DNA of 64,000 nt from Hermodice carunculata (GCA_964020975.1 OZ026628.1:58307108-58371107), one strand, 5' to 3'. Counted from the first letter of the stretch, positions 1-12,241 are shown. The notes: generated from the sequence alone by a model not told the origin. Translations and numbers: made by a program.

Positions 1-14
1 TCAACCCTAAAATG

Positions 15-129
15 TGTAAGTTATAAGGCAAGATGAGAGTTTATCAGACTGTAATGGCAGCCAAAGGCGGATCCCGCGGCTGTCATTGAAGTCTGCTTAA
101 CTCTCATCTTGCCTTATAACCAACTTACA
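15..129. repeat. Short foldback element (E1)
   Basis: The two ends are inverted copies of each other: TGTAAGTT followed by ATAAGGCAAGATGAGAGTT on the left, and its reverse complement on the right ending at 129, with a few mismatches over about 50 bp. The loop is GC-rich and centred on AGCCAAAGGCGGA (59-71). It has no coding capacity. It looks like a MITE-class foldback and is one of four in the window whose loop centres resemble one another (see 2780, 22063 and 53055). Confidence 0.7.
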
Positions 130-2059
130 ACGCAACACTGATTTGCCTTGGTATTGATGGTGTCTGTGTATGGCAAGAGCCGGGCGCGGATGTCAGTCGC
201 AGTGACACTGTAGGTGTGATCGCGGTTGAAAGATGAGTGCACTTTGGGTTTCTTGCATAATCCATGCGCAAAATGCTTGTCAATGAAAAAAGATGCCACG
301 TATTGACCAATAAAACAACACTCGCATGCATGACTACTTTATCTGAATAAAAGAAAGGATAAAGCCACGAGGATGTCCAGTTTACACTTTTTCTCAAGAC
401 AGTATACTACGCAAATTTTTAGTTCGTCATGTGTCCCCTCAATTATTTAAGATAGAAAATGCAGATGGAAATTTCTTTTGGGCTGATTTACCTGACTTTT
501 TACACACCTCTGCACCCAATGTTTGTTTCGAGCAAATATCAACACTCCAGACACAATTTTGCTGGCAAAAACTGACATCGCAGAGCGCGGAGGCAACAGG
601 TTCGACAAACTCCTGCCGGACGCACAGTTGGACGGAAAGGCGAGGCGCGCTGTTCCGCAGTGTGTGCAAATGGCAAATAAGTGTGTGTGTGGGAGGGGGG
701 GGGGGGGTCGGCTGCCGTGAGTGGGAACGACGGAGAAATGAGCTCGCCAAACAAAAAGAAATGAAGTGTTAGTTAACATTACGAAAGCCCGTTGAATTAG
801 AAGTTGCCAATCGAGATTGAATTGATATAATACCATTTCAAAATAACGCTGGCATTGAATGAATACAACTGTTCAGTTTCTGGTCTGTTTCTCTTACCTA
901 CTTGTGCGTTTTTATCAAGGTTATTTCCATTTCTTTTCAAAGCAAGACAACTAAAGGTATATCTGTTATTTATTTGGCGCGTCTATTTTGTTTCAGATAT
1001 GTGGCATGTGGCAAGAAGGTGTACACTTTTGCAGCTATAAAATGTCCAATTTTTCACACAACTAATTTCTATTTCCTGTTTCATGTAGCCTACAACGCCA
1101 CCAAGGCATTGTTATTGAACATTAAACTTCCGTGCCATATAAATTTTGTCTTTTTTCAGCTCACCTCATAGTATTTTGACATGTTATTTCTTTCAACCTG
1201 GCTCGCGCAAACATGTACCTGCTGAGGAGGCGTGGTTTCTGATAGCCAATGAAAATGCAGTTATAACAGAGAGCTGCCGCCCACTTTAAAGATTTTAAAG
1301 CTCCCGAGAACAATAGAAAAAAGGGCGTTGTGCGTTCTGAACCAGGGACATACCACCAAATTATGTAACATTTCACGTCGGTCCAAGGGAATTCCCGTCC
1401 GTTTTGGATACGGTGACGCCTCAATCGTCACATGGTGCGATAAGAAAAATTGTATTCGTATCCGTATGAGAAACCATACCCGTGGTGGCACATTTGAATT
1501 GTTTGTAATTTCAAGTTGCTCGATTTTTGTCGTATCCGTACCCGCACACATGGAATCCTAGTTTCAGCCAGAGACTGCGAAACATCCTTGGAAATAAATA
1601 TAAGCTGGCCCTGGCTTCGTGCTCCCATCAGTTGTAACGCAGGGGTGCACTCGGCAAACAAAAACATTTGCGGGGCTTTTGCAACTCTTCTTTGTTTTAG
1701 AACGAACTATGTCGAGCGTTTTGCTTTTCAGAACTTGGCCCTGACATGGCGGCGTGAATAATATTTGGTATATAGAAATATGTTATTCTTAAAATACGAC
1801 CAGTATAGCTGTAAACTAGTACAATATCCATTTGAAAGTCCAATAGTCATTTGCAAATTTAAAATGAGAGAACGGGTTGTGGATATCTGCATGCAACAAT
1901 AGGCCTGGACACACATGTCCACAATACAAAGCCACAAGCCGTGCGAAAGGTTATCCCTTTTGAAGAAATATTGCGTAATATGCACTGCAGATTTTCTCGT
2001 CTGACCCGATTTTAATTTTAATTTTCATATTTTTACGCTTACTAATATACATTAAGGTA
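130..2059. other. No recognisable gene or repeat
   Basis: Mixed-composition DNA with only short chance ORFs in overlapping frames. A run of about ten G lies near 696-706 after a short GT tract. I see no splice-bounded coding segment, RNA gene or clear repeat. Confidence 0.5.
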
Positions 2060-2097
2060 TGCAATGGAATGACTATCTGCAAAGTCATTCCATTGCA
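2060..2097. repeat. Perfect 15-bp hairpin
   Basis: TGCAATGGAATGACT at 2060-2074 is followed, after an 8-nt loop, by its exact reverse complement at 2083-2097. Short outer arms (AGGTAT and ATACCT) extend the symmetry imperfectly. It could be a small foldback element. No function is assigned. Confidence 0.6.
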
Positions 2098-2779
2098 CCC
2101 ACTAAAGTTATACCTGCATTTTCAATAAACATCGACACGATACACAGAACATGACGAGACTATCGAATAATGTGGGCTCGGTGATAAATGTGGAACACCC
2201 CTCACAATTTGAAGCTGCTGCCAGACGATGTGATTGAATCCCGAAAGATGATTAGATTATTGATTCTGTTTTGTAATAACAGTCATATTATAAAGTATCT
2301 GACACGAATACCCAAAAGATATCAAAACAAGGCAAACACTTCTCGGGGGTCCAGGTTCCTGAAAGCAAAAGAACAAACCAAATCACTCCACCAAGTTTTA
2401 CCTTTTCGCTCCAACGTGGCTGGGTTGCAGACAATCAACCTCGTATTTGCGAATTACCACGAGAGTGGGCGAATGTGTCCTACGCCTTCAGCTCTTCAAG
2501 ACAAAACTGAGTCAGAACGCGGGCCTGATGGCCAGTTGCACACGTCTGTGTTAACCTTGGGCTGAGTTAACTGACACGGAGGGTTTTGAAATTCCGGCTT
2601 GACTCTGGGTTAACTGTGGAGTTGTGTGACACCAGCTGGTGTGCTGGCTGTTCATTTGAGTGCACGTTACACAACCTGAGATTGACACCGGATTCATTTA
2701 ATTCCCATTGTTAATCCCCCCCCCCCCCAAAAAAAATCGAATAAAAAAGTTGTCCCTGTTTGGTTATTCTGGTACGTAA
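2098..2779. other. No supported gene
   Basis: A 125-codon open frame from 2188 has no recognisable domain, and its composition matches the surrounding DNA, so I do not call it. A C-run of about ten lies near 2706. Confidence 0.4.
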
Positions 2780-2881
2780 GGGTCATTCAATGACAAGAGT
2801 GTAATATTGGATTACATACAAGTGGCCGAAGGCCACGCGTGGGTGAATCCAATATTACGCGAGTAGTCACATGAATAACCC
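2780..2881. repeat. Short foldback element (E3)
   Basis: The ends GGGTCATTCA (left) and TGAATAACCC (right) are inverted, and the inner arms GTAATATTGGATT and AATCCAATATTAC are perfect inverses. The centre is itself a small perfect hairpin, GTGGCCGAAGGCCAC (2822-2836). It is a MITE-class foldback with no coding capacity. Confidence 0.75.
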
Positions 2882-3027
2882 ACTTACCCATGTTTGCCAG
2901 GAATGTGACATTTTGTCAATGGGGACATATACATCTAAATCCTTTATCCTATTGTTACTGTGTCCTGCCAAAAAACAAAGCAAAGTTGCACTGCATGATC
3001 TGAATACACTTTTTGTCTCTAAAATGA

Positions 3028-4486
3028 GTGATTTTAGACAAGTTCAGAGCCATTAAAGTTTCAGCCAATGACACACGTGTGCTTGTTGATCCAGCAGCAG
3101 TTCATATGTTTCACGTGATATGCTTTTCTTCTAAGCTTTCCACCAGAACAGCAAGCATGACAGCTCACTTTGATTTTGGGAACAATTTTTATACGGAAGA
3201 AAATTTTGATGTGGAACATTTAATGGCATTGCCAACACAGAATCTGATTTTGGACGAATGCCACAGAAGTGTGATGCAAAGACAAACCATACAAATGCCA
3301 GATTTGCCAATCCTGTGACTGAAGATGAGCTTGTACGAAAGAGACTTAGTTGTATTCCTGAAAATACAGTAAAAGCAAATAGTTGGGGTATGTCTGTATG
3401 GCGAGACTGGGCTCTTTATCGAAATAACTGGCCCAGAAACAGGTGACGACAAGTTTTCTTGTGTGCCTATGGATTTCAAATCAGTGACACCTGAAGAGCT
3501 TAATTTTTGGCTGGAAAGATTTGTGGTGGAATGCAGGAGACACGGCAAAAAGCCCTATCCTCCTAACACACTCTACTACATATGCTGTGCAATCCAAAGA
3601 CACATAAAGGAGAATTGTGGCCGACCTGAAATTCAGATTTTCAAAGATGCCGCATTTTATGGATTTAAAAGCCTTCTAGATGCACAAATGAAAGCTACAA
3701 GTAAATGTGGAAATTTCAAGAGAAAGTGTGCAGATTCTATTAAAATGTCAGATGAGGAGAAACTGTGGTCCTCTGGCATCATTAATACTGAGTCCCCACA
3801 AGTTATGTCGTTTGGCATATTTCTTTACAACTGCAAGGTGTTTGCATTTCGTGGCCACATGGACCACAGAAATGCTGTGGCAGAACAATATTCATTTAAG
3901 AAAGACGAGAACGGAAATGATGTGTTGCGTTATACTGAAAGAACATCAAAAACTGTTCAAGGGGGGCTGATTCACAGAAATGTTGAGCCGAGATACATTG
4001 AACAATTTGCGGAACCCGAGAATCCCAGGTGCATCGTCAATTTGTATCGCAAATATTTGTCCCTAATTCCTGTTACAGGCCCCCTGTACTGGCGCCCAAA
4101 TGCCACCATTGTTCAAAGCTAATGGACAATGTCGCACAGACACCAAACTGTTTGCAGAGAGCCCTATCGGGGTTAATACACTTGGAAATTATATGCAAAA
4201 TATGTTTGCACAAGCAGGCATCAGCACCGAAAACAGAAATATTGTTAATCATTCAGGGAGAGTGTACTGCTGCACTGCCCTGTATAACCAAGACTTTGAT
4301 GAACAAAACATTGCAGGCCGTAGTGGACACCGTAGCACTTCCATACGAGATTGTAAGAGACCCAGTGAAGTTCAGTTGAGGAAGGTCTCCTCAGCTCTAC
4401 AGCCCCCATCTCCTAAAACCTATACACAACCCATAACAGTGCAGAAGGTAAAGAATTCACTGATCTATAAACTATGTTATGGTTAG
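3028..4486 (+). pseudogene. Crypton-type tyrosine recombinase, decayed
   Basis: The reading frames encode parts of a DUF3504/Crypton recombinase, the family that also gave rise to QRICH1 and ZMYM-like host proteins. An N-terminal helical segment (3290-3440) reads FANPVTEDELVRKRLS. A central block (3463-4120) follows, with DFKSVTPEELNFWLERF and then FRGHMDHRN, which matches the first catalytic Arg box. The C-terminal block (4100-4486) has IVNHSGR (the His-x-x-Arg box, Arg codon at 4259) and GHRS. The expected nucleophile in the motif xYKRPS is Cys here (codon 4352-4354, DCKRPSE). The frame changes near 3440 and again near 4110, so no single ORF covers the domain. Cryptons are DNA transposons without terminal inverted repeats, and I could not place the element ends. 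A domesticated host gene relic is the alternative reading. Confidence 0.75.
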
Positions 4487-4823
4487 AATTCATATACATA
4501 TGATTCATGAGGTCACATTTACATCATGAATAGCAACTTAAATCTGTTATGAGAATTAATGAGTTAAACTTTTCCTCACATTTAAATTTCCTGGTCGGAC
4601 AGAGCTGTAACATTTACAAAATAGTCAAGGAAAGCTGTTGATCTAAAGGATGCATGTCAGCCTGATACAAGCAAAAAAGTATGAATTAACATTGAGAATG
4701 TAATTTATCTTTGACTTTCTAAGTAAATTAAACAACGAGAATGGTATGGTATGTCGATTTTAAATGTTTAGCATTTATGCACTCTTTGGACTGGGAAGGG
4801 TTAAGTGGATAAATGTTTTACGT

Positions 4824-4902
4824 ATCTTCTTCTTCTTCTTCTTCTTCTTCTTCTTCTTCTTCTTCTTCTTCTTCTTCTTCTTCTTCTTCTTCTTCTTCTT
4901 CC
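4824..4902. repeat. (CTT)n microsatellite
   Basis: About 26 uninterrupted TTC/CTT units. Confidence 0.95.
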
Positions 4903-4977
4903 AATTTATGCCCGCCTTCAACAAATTGAAGATTATGGCATTTTCTTGCACACAGTGATTATGTACATACATACACA

Positions 4978-5086
<109 letters not shown>

Positions 5087-5088
5087 AA

Positions 5089-5258
5089 TGAAACTTGTTT
5101 TCAGGGACCACTATGATGAAAGACCATCTGTCTGTGAAGACCATGTGACCATCCCTTTTGCTCTATCCTGTTATTGCACCTCCATTTAGAGACGACCTGC
5201 CTTATGTGACCACTTTTTTGGCATACCCTAGACATGGTCTCTCAACAAAGGTTCTTAT
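5089..5258. repeat. Possible inverted-repeat element
   Basis: The left end (GAAACTTGTTTTCAGGGACC) and the reverse complement of the right end (GAACCTTTGTTGAGAGACC) resemble each other. The word GACCA recurs several times inside. It sits directly beside the TA tract. The similarity is partial, so the element class is uncertain. Confidence 0.3.
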
Positions 5259-5327
5259 ATATATGTGTGTGTGTGTACATATTTATAAACAAGCAGCACT
5301 AACATTACTCCTCAATGTAGGGTGCTG

Positions 5328-5499
5328 AAAACGAGAGCACACGGGTTATACAAGGAGCGTAGTACACTGCGACATGTACCGAAGCAAAACTATCCCTGTC
5401 CCTGAAGAGGATGATGATGTTCTAACCATAACAGTTCTAAAGAATATTACAAAAGTGAGAATTATCAGATGCGGAAAAGTTGCTGCCATGTTACTTTAA
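5328..5499 (+). pseudogene. Possible C-terminal segment of the Crypton-like gene
   Basis: An open frame of about 57 codons ends at TAA 5497-5499 and reads PVPEEDDDVLTITVLKNITK and then KVRIIRCGKVAAMLL. I recall a similar short acidic stretch followed by beta-strand-like residues at the end of some DUF3504 proteins. The recombinase block upstream ends at a GTAAAG donor-like site near 4450, so this could be its last exon, with the microsatellites in between. The acceptor is not fixed, and the link rests on resemblance only. Confidence 0.25.
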
Positions 5500-5964
5500 T
5501 CTATGTTGACAACTGGCTTACCTACAATTCTCTTAACTTGGGGGACAAACAAAAATTTGTTGAAAGTCAATTTTTCACTAATGTTTGATTATACATTCAC
5601 ATGCTTGTTCAGGTCTCATTGCTTAACCATTTACCAATGTACTGAAACGTTCGCTCTCTCTTTTTTTTTTATCAAACTTGACAAGTTAACTATTTTTGAT
5701 TGACTGATCGCCCGAGATAATCCGGCTGATCGCCAAGTGCGAGAAATGTTTTCCTTGTTTACAGTTGCCTGAATACTGTTTGATCTGTATTTCAGTAAAT
5801 AAAGACCATTGTTTGAAATCCTTTGTCTTACTTATTTCACTATGTGCAGTGGGGTATAGGATTTATTCCACTGCTTCGATGAATGGATAAGTGAACTTTC
5901 TACTGCCATACATGGGCTAATGTGCATTAATAAACATGCTCACACGTGAATACATTTCTGGTCA
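5500..5964. other. No recognisable feature
   Basis: AT-rich DNA with a T9 run near 5662. No gene, repeat or RNA was recognised. Confidence 0.4.
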
Positions 5965-6400
5965 TTAGCGCAACGCATTGTTGGAAAAGTGAACTACACA
6001 ACCTTGGAAAAAGAAACGCTTTTGGAATTAGTGGAAGCTTTGGGAATAGTGGGAGAACTCAAATATATAATTGAAAACAAAAGTATTATGGCAAAATGGG
6101 GGAAAATAAGCAAATTCAATGCAACACATGGCGTGTCAAGAAGAACGAAAAAGGAGTTGAGAGTTGCTTGAAAAAACATAAAAAAGAAGGCTAAGCAAGA
6201 GTTTGGCGCTAAAAAAAGAGGAAAAAGAACAGAAGAAAGAACGCAGTCTGTTTGAATGTCATCAGGTCCCAAAATGTGGTCAGTCTGCTTCCACAAAAAA
6301 TCTTCAGTCTCACAAATGGATTTGATGATGATGCAGAATTGCATGGTGATGCTGCCTCAGTCGGAGAAAGTGAGGCGATTACAGCTCAATGTTTCATATA
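5965..6400 (+). pseudogene. Myb/SANT-like (NAIF1/Harbinger accessory) protein relic
   Basis: From about 5968 the frame reads QRIVGKVNYTTLEKETLLEL, then a helix, WGKISKFNATHGVSRRTKKE, and a third helix ending KNIKKKAKQEFGAKK. This is the trihelix Myb/SANT layout of NAIF1-like proteins and of the second protein of PIF/Harbinger DNA transposons, which binds transposon ends and partners the transposase. A TGA stands at 6169-6171, where the family usually has Trp (LRxxWKNIKKK). A second stop follows near 6253, and the likely continuation (FDDDAELHGDAASVG, 6320-6370) is in another frame. The copy is therefore dead. No transposase is visible beside it. Confidence 0.6.
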
Positions 6401-6491
6401 TATCTACATATGTATGCACACATCTGCATTCTCCCTAAAAAATAATTCTAATGATTTTTGTTGTCTGTGTGTCTGTACGTATGCATGTTTG

Positions 6492-6494
<3 letters not shown>

Positions 6495-6540
<46 letters not shown>
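6495..6540. repeat. (TA)n tract at the 3' end of repeat A
   Basis: TA units lie directly against the end of the inverted copy of repeat A (6541), so the tract may have grown from that element's tail. Confidence 0.85.
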
Positions 6541-6544
<4 letters not shown>

Positions 6545-7940
6545 GTCTTTTTGTCCAGAACCACTTCCTAGTAGTCATTACCCTATTCCACGGTCTGAAC
6601 TCTTTACTCTTCATAAGCTAACCTGTCACTGTGTAACCTATATACATATGGAAGTAGTTTTGTCCATATTGCACACGTTCCTCTGTAGAATTTTGACATA
6701 AGGCTGGTTTAATCAGTTTGATCTGATCAGTCCGTTAGGTAGGCCTCGTCGGGTGAGTTGTAAGACCAGGCGCTGTAGGTAAGTGTGGGATGGTTTATTA
6801 TTTTATTCATTTTTGCTAGGCCTAATCATGAGTGTTAGGTGTAGTTTTATCATATTTATGTCATGTGGGCTACGTTTTTAAGTAGGCCTATTAACTAAGG
6901 AACATCATATTCGCTTTATTCCGTAATACATCAGCTCGGGATGTTTGTATTGGAAATGCAAACATGGTGCCGCCAGTTAGCAGAATGACTTGTCCGGGGA
7001 TTAATGGCACCGAAACAAGTCTTGCGCTGGTTCCCCGCTGATGACCCGATTTTTAAAGGCTAATAATGCCTAAAACTTTCTTTTAAATTTCAAATTTTAT
7101 GAATATGATTTGTTCCTTTCATAAATTAATTTGCTATTATGATTTAGAACAATACAGTTTTCCAGTGAATGGTACGGAATAGGACTTTGCTCTTAGAATA
7201 TCGGACTTGATAGTGTTCAAACGGTACATGGGCTAACAGAATTAGGTTTGTTAAGTTTCTCTTTGTATTAAATAGGCTGTATTAGCCCAAATGAATTAAA
7301 GGATCATCAGCAGGTAACTACTCAGAACATGGTTTGGAGCCTATACCTTGACATGTCTATCCGAGGAGCGGCTCCTTGTCTGAGCTAAATATTGAGATAA
7401 GGAATAAATGTGAACGTGGAAAATGATGAATTAGCAAAATATGTGAATTTTTGCTTATTAATGCAGAGCTTCATTATTAAGGTAGTATACTTGTCAAACA
7501 AAACAAAAATTACTAAATTTGTATAGTACAGGTTCAGATAAGAAACAATTGACTTAACCCTGAACCAGTATGTGCCCTTTTTAGCTGGACAGCTTATCCC
7601 AGTTTAACCACTTGCCAGGTTATAACTGAAGTAGAAACAAACAGGGGCATTATATTCAGTCCCAGTGGTTGTAAAATGAACAGTGTCAGCTAGACCACCT
7701 GTACAAACCAAGGGAAATCCTTACAAGTAAAACAACGATGGACATCCTGAACCATAAATGTAAAACAAACTCCATTTTGACACTTAGTCCTCACTTTGAA
7801 ACTCTATAAACAATTAAACTCTATTTCACTGACAACCCTGAGTCAATGTTTCAATGTAATGTGTCAGGTTTGTGACATTTGAAAAATAACTGTCAAGTTT
7901 TGAGTATTGTTTTATATTGAGTTAATGCATAGGCCGCTGC
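6541..7940 (-). repeat. Dispersed repeat A, copy 1, interrupted by repeat B
   Basis: The reverse complement matches 30665-31510 along its whole length. Shared blocks include CAGGATGTCCATYGTT, a segment around GCTCAGACAAGGAGC, and ACCCGCTGMWGA. Without the insertion at 6706-7273 it is about 830 bp, close to copy 3. I see no coding frame. Class unknown; partial copies lie at 16325 and 36297. Confidence 0.75.
6706..7273. repeat. Dispersed repeat B nested in repeat A
   Basis: This 568-bp block splits copy 1 of repeat A and is flanked on both sides by AGGCT (6701-6705 and 7274-7278), a 5-bp target duplication. Repeat A copies at 16.3, 31.3 and 36.3 kb lack it at the same point. A second copy lies at 43790-44325, sharing GCGCCAGTTAGCAGAAT-like and CGCTGATGACCCGATTTT words. 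It has no coding frame. A 5-bp duplication fits several element classes, including solo terminal repeats, so I do not assign one. Confidence 0.75.
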
Positions 7941-8450
7941 TTCCTACCGATAGCCGGGGGGGGGGGGGCGGAGGGGGTTAACCTGGCAGAAAACATGTAA
8001 GCCTAAAATGTCTGAAAGTCAATATTTGCTACAGCGTTGGTGCACCTCGTTCTTTCACTATCCTTCACAGAGAGATCCTCAGAGTACATATCAAAGGCAA
8101 ACTTAGTGGACTACAATCAGAGAGTGACCAGGGAATTCTCCTCAGCACTGGCAACAACGCAGTACTGTCAGGAAACAATCCTGACCTTAGCAAACAGTAT
8201 ATATACTCATACAGCGCCAAGCAAATTCTCCATAGCACTTAAAAAAGTGACTACAATCAAACAAGGACCAGGAAACAAACTTGAGCACAAGAAAAAGGAG
8301 ATTACAACAAATCTGCTCCAGAGAAAGCTCCAAATCACTAAAACCAGTACTTATGACTAGTATCCAACAGTGCACGGGTACCTGTCCTCCCATTAGAAAA
8401 AGAAGATTGAATCTGACAAGGACCAGGAAACTCTACTTTTATCACAGGCG
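7941..8450. repeat. G-run and degenerate short-repeat region
   Basis: A run of ten G is near 7959. From 8080 to 8440 the words ACTACAATCA and ACCAGGAAAC recur irregularly, as in a decayed minisatellite. A 107-codon frame over it has no recognisable domain. Confidence 0.3.
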
Positions 8451-11400
8451 TTAGTTAAAAAAGTTTTTAAAATTTTCTTTTGCAGGATACAAATTTAATT
8501 GACATTTTATAGCATTCTTTCTGACTCGGTAGGACTTTTACATTTTTTGTGCAGAATTGACACAAAATTATTATTATTTTGCAGTTGAAATCAGAAGAAA
8601 TTTAAAATATACATCCATGTTCAGGAGATAATTCAATAGTTAGTCCTGAATGGCATAAATGATAAATTATAAAATTCCTAACTTAGTCCGGACAGGTTGC
8701 TCATATTCTTTTTATAAATTGCTCCAAAAGTCACGGAAGGGGTTGTCAGAAAAAAAAATTCTGGGAACCATTCCTGGATATGATATTTTTCTTTCGATGT
8801 CCATTGATTTCAATGTTATAGGAAAATTTGTACGTTTGTGAGGCGAGATATAAATTGTAGGGGTTGAGCAAAAAACAGTTCCGAGAAAATCGCTTTAAAA
8901 GAAATAGTTGCCAATTCTTATGCATTTATGGCTGTAATATGACATATACTCATTTCTTTTGTCCTGTGTTTTAATTATTGTGTGAAATAAACTTGTAGCT
9001 GTACCTCTGTGCTGTTGTCATTAAAAAAAAAAAAATTGTTGCTTAAATCTCGACTTTTTAAACTTGGGAACACCACACTTGGCTTGTTTGGGTATGGGTT
9101 CACATGCAACTTTCCATATTTGGGGACCAGTGGGTGGATTGTGCTAATTTGTTTTTATTTCAATAGAGAATTTCTAAGTAATCAGAACAATGGTAGTCAT
9201 TAGTGTAAACAGGCCCATTCTTCTCTCCACGGCTAATGGTTTTCTGTGAGTGACCCTTGTCAATGGCTCAATTGGTTTCCAGGGGTCATGGACTAATGAC
9301 TGTGCAAACAATGACATGGTTCATTATCATGCCCATGCAAAGAAACCCATGTGCCCAGCACTGCTTAAACTTTTCAGTGTAAACAAAAGTTTGTTGATCA
9401 ATTTTCTCACATAAATTTTATGTTCCCACATCTGAGTTTTGGGGAGCATGGCGTTTCAGTATCAGACTATCTACAAATATGAAAAAGTGATTCGAGGTCA
9501 TCTAAAGGTGCTTGCTTCAGATCCTACCACCTTAAGGAATGACAGTGAATGTTGACCATCACGCCACTTATCGGAATTTTGCAAGGCCCCTCGTGTCCCG
9601 TGTTCCCAGACATGGACTTCTTTAATCTGTTCCAATGAATAATGATATCGGTGTTATTTGAACAATTGTGTGTAAAAATTCATAGCTCCATTCCATTTTT
9701 AACAGTTGACAGCAAAGTGTTCTCTAAACAGCTATGGGTTTCCTGCCCGATCAAGTTCAAACGCGCATGTTGCCCTGTTCCTAGGAAATGAAAGTCCGTC
9801 TTGCCATGTTAACAGAAAACCTGCAAATGCTCCCGCAGTTCACCGACCATAATGGGCTGGCCTTATATGAAACGTATGCATATGGTAATATCATACACAG
9901 ATAAATCGCTTTAAAGTTCGTTTCAATCGGTTTTAATACATCAGCCCTTATCACTTCAGTGTGTTGTATGGACATGTGTCATGTATTTGCAACGAAACTC
10001 AGGAGAGACAACATGACAACACTTGGTCAATATTTGCAGGCCATTCTTCAACAAGGTGTGGTACCAGACTACGCCCACCGGAATCTCGTGATAAGAATTT
10101 AAAAACAAAAAAAAAGCAAATGCGGAAGTGGAATCAACCAGATAACGCAGATACAAATGACGACAATAATATATAAAAGCCAGTGTACCATGTCAATCAA
10201 TGACTGCCTTTGTGTTTATGTCCGCAGGTTTTCTTTTCATTGGGAAACCAATAATATTTTCAACTGTATACCATATAGGATCCTGAATGTCACTACCACA
10301 ACATATGCGTTTACATTTCAGAATTTTACGGTAAGTCCATTTGGATGTTACAAACTATGAACTTGCATTATCACTTGATCAGAAGGTCCAATTTGTAGTT
10401 AAGCATGTTTTAATTTGTTGTATTTTCCAATATGCTGTTTTATACACAAAACCGATCGACGCACATGTATCCTGGGCTAATGACTCTTGCAGCAGACGCG
10501 CGGAATGCTTCTTGCAGACCGTTGCGCGTGCACCTACGAACTATTTCTGTTCATAACATCGAACTATTAAACTGGCTTCAGCGTAGGTGACATGCACTAA
10601 CGATCCGAAAACTTTCAACAATGAGCAGTTTCAAGCGAACCCATTTAGCTGTTTCTGCTCCTGTCATGTTAGGCATTCGCAGAATTGAAATGGACTCCTA
10701 TATTTCCTTCTGGATGATGCGATTAAACATATTTTTAACGCATTAACAGCAGAGAATCGCTTTTCACATAGATGCACGAAACCTGTGTGGGCTTTTCGCT
10801 TGAAGACAATATCTGTTTGGCTTCCCTGTGGTATGTCAGTGTTCAAGCGAATTTGGTGTTGTGGGTTCATGCACCTCATATTTGCAATATTGCGTGTGAA
10901 TGAACTGAAACAAAAAAATAAAAAAATCAATGCAAAGCAGACGAACAGTCTGTAGTACTGCGAGGGCATATTGCGATTAAATGCAGCGACGTAGGGACTG
11001 GTAAAAATCATTTGGCTATTATAATAGCACATACTTTGAAAATAAACAACCAACTAACCAACCAACCCACCAAACAAACAAATTAGTAACTAATTGCAAC
11101 CCAGGGAGCATACCATGATGTATAATAACAAACGGTATTATTGTTTTTTATCTGCTTGCTTTATACATGTTCACCGCGTGCATCTTACGGAGGTTGTACG
11201 GTCGACACAAGCAGACTTCATGGAGGCTCTCAATGACATTTCTATGGGCACTTTGTCATAAAAAAATGATACTTTCGTGCGTGCCTTTGCTACTATCTGA
11301 CGATGTCCACCCCATGTACTTGTATAGAACAAATTGGGAGGTGGATATACATAAAGCGATGCTTTATGAAAATAGGACGGTAAACAACGACTATATATGA

Positions 11401-12010
11401 GAGTGCTGACTTAGGAAATGAAACACGGCGTAACTTCAAAAAGTTGCTAGCCTAACAAAATGCTTGCATTAAAGCTGGGTTGTCCAATGATATTTTGACA
11501 AAATTTTTCATATAAATTAACAAATGTTTATAAGTCCCATCAAAGACATGGGAGATAATGGAACGAAGGCGTGGTTCTCTGAACAAAAGGTGCTTTAGTC
11601 ACAAAGCGAACTCATTTTATTAATCACCCTAAAAGGCACACAACGCAAACAAAACTATAAATCACGAACAAAACTATAAATCACATTGGTGTGACAATGA
11701 AAACGACCCCTAGAATATTGCCATTAACGATGAAATAGCCGAAATGGGAATGAAAGGTTACGTGTAACCACAAGCTTTTCATTTTTTTTTTCATTCTCCC
11801 ACTTTTGAAAATTATGAACTAAATTTAATGACACTTTTGCATAAAATGTTGTTTTGAGCATTTAAGCACAACAGACGTTTTCTTCCTTACATTTCTAGTA
11901 ACTCATGTCTCGATTGCTCCTGTGCGGTACGATGAATAAGATAAAATACTGAAAAATATAAAGACGCACCACCTATTCACGAAATGTGCAAAATAGTAAC
12001 TAGTATTACC
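8451..12010. other. Long stretch without a supported gene
   Basis: I see no splice-bounded exon, RNA gene or clear repeat. A 129-codon frame on the - strand (11053-10664) includes a hydrophobic stretch, FVCFALIFLFFCFSSF, after MPSQYYRL, like the N-terminus of a type II membrane protein. Nothing else supports it, and I leave it uncalled. Confidence 0.4.
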
Positions 12011-12029
12011 AGTAGTAGTAGTAGTAGTG

Positions 12030-12066
<37 letters not shown>

Positions 12067-12114
12067 CAGTAGTAGCAGTAGTAATAGTAGTAGTAGTAGT
12101 AGTAGTAGTAGTAG
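12011..12114. repeat. (GTA)n microsatellite
   Basis: About 34 AGT/GTA units with a few GCA and GTG/AAT interruptions. Confidence 0.95.
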
Positions 12115-12241
12115 CAAATCTTTTGCAGGGAGGACATTGTAATCCATCCAGTGCGATGCTTCCAAAATCATGGCAACTGGGAGTCATTGAAAACATGAAG
12201 GAACTTTGCGTATGCAATCATAAATTATACGGAAGCCCATT

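Noticed and set aside
447-836. A 129-residue minus-strand ORF
   Set aside because: Several frames on both strands are open over the same GC-rich patch, which points to composition rather than coding.
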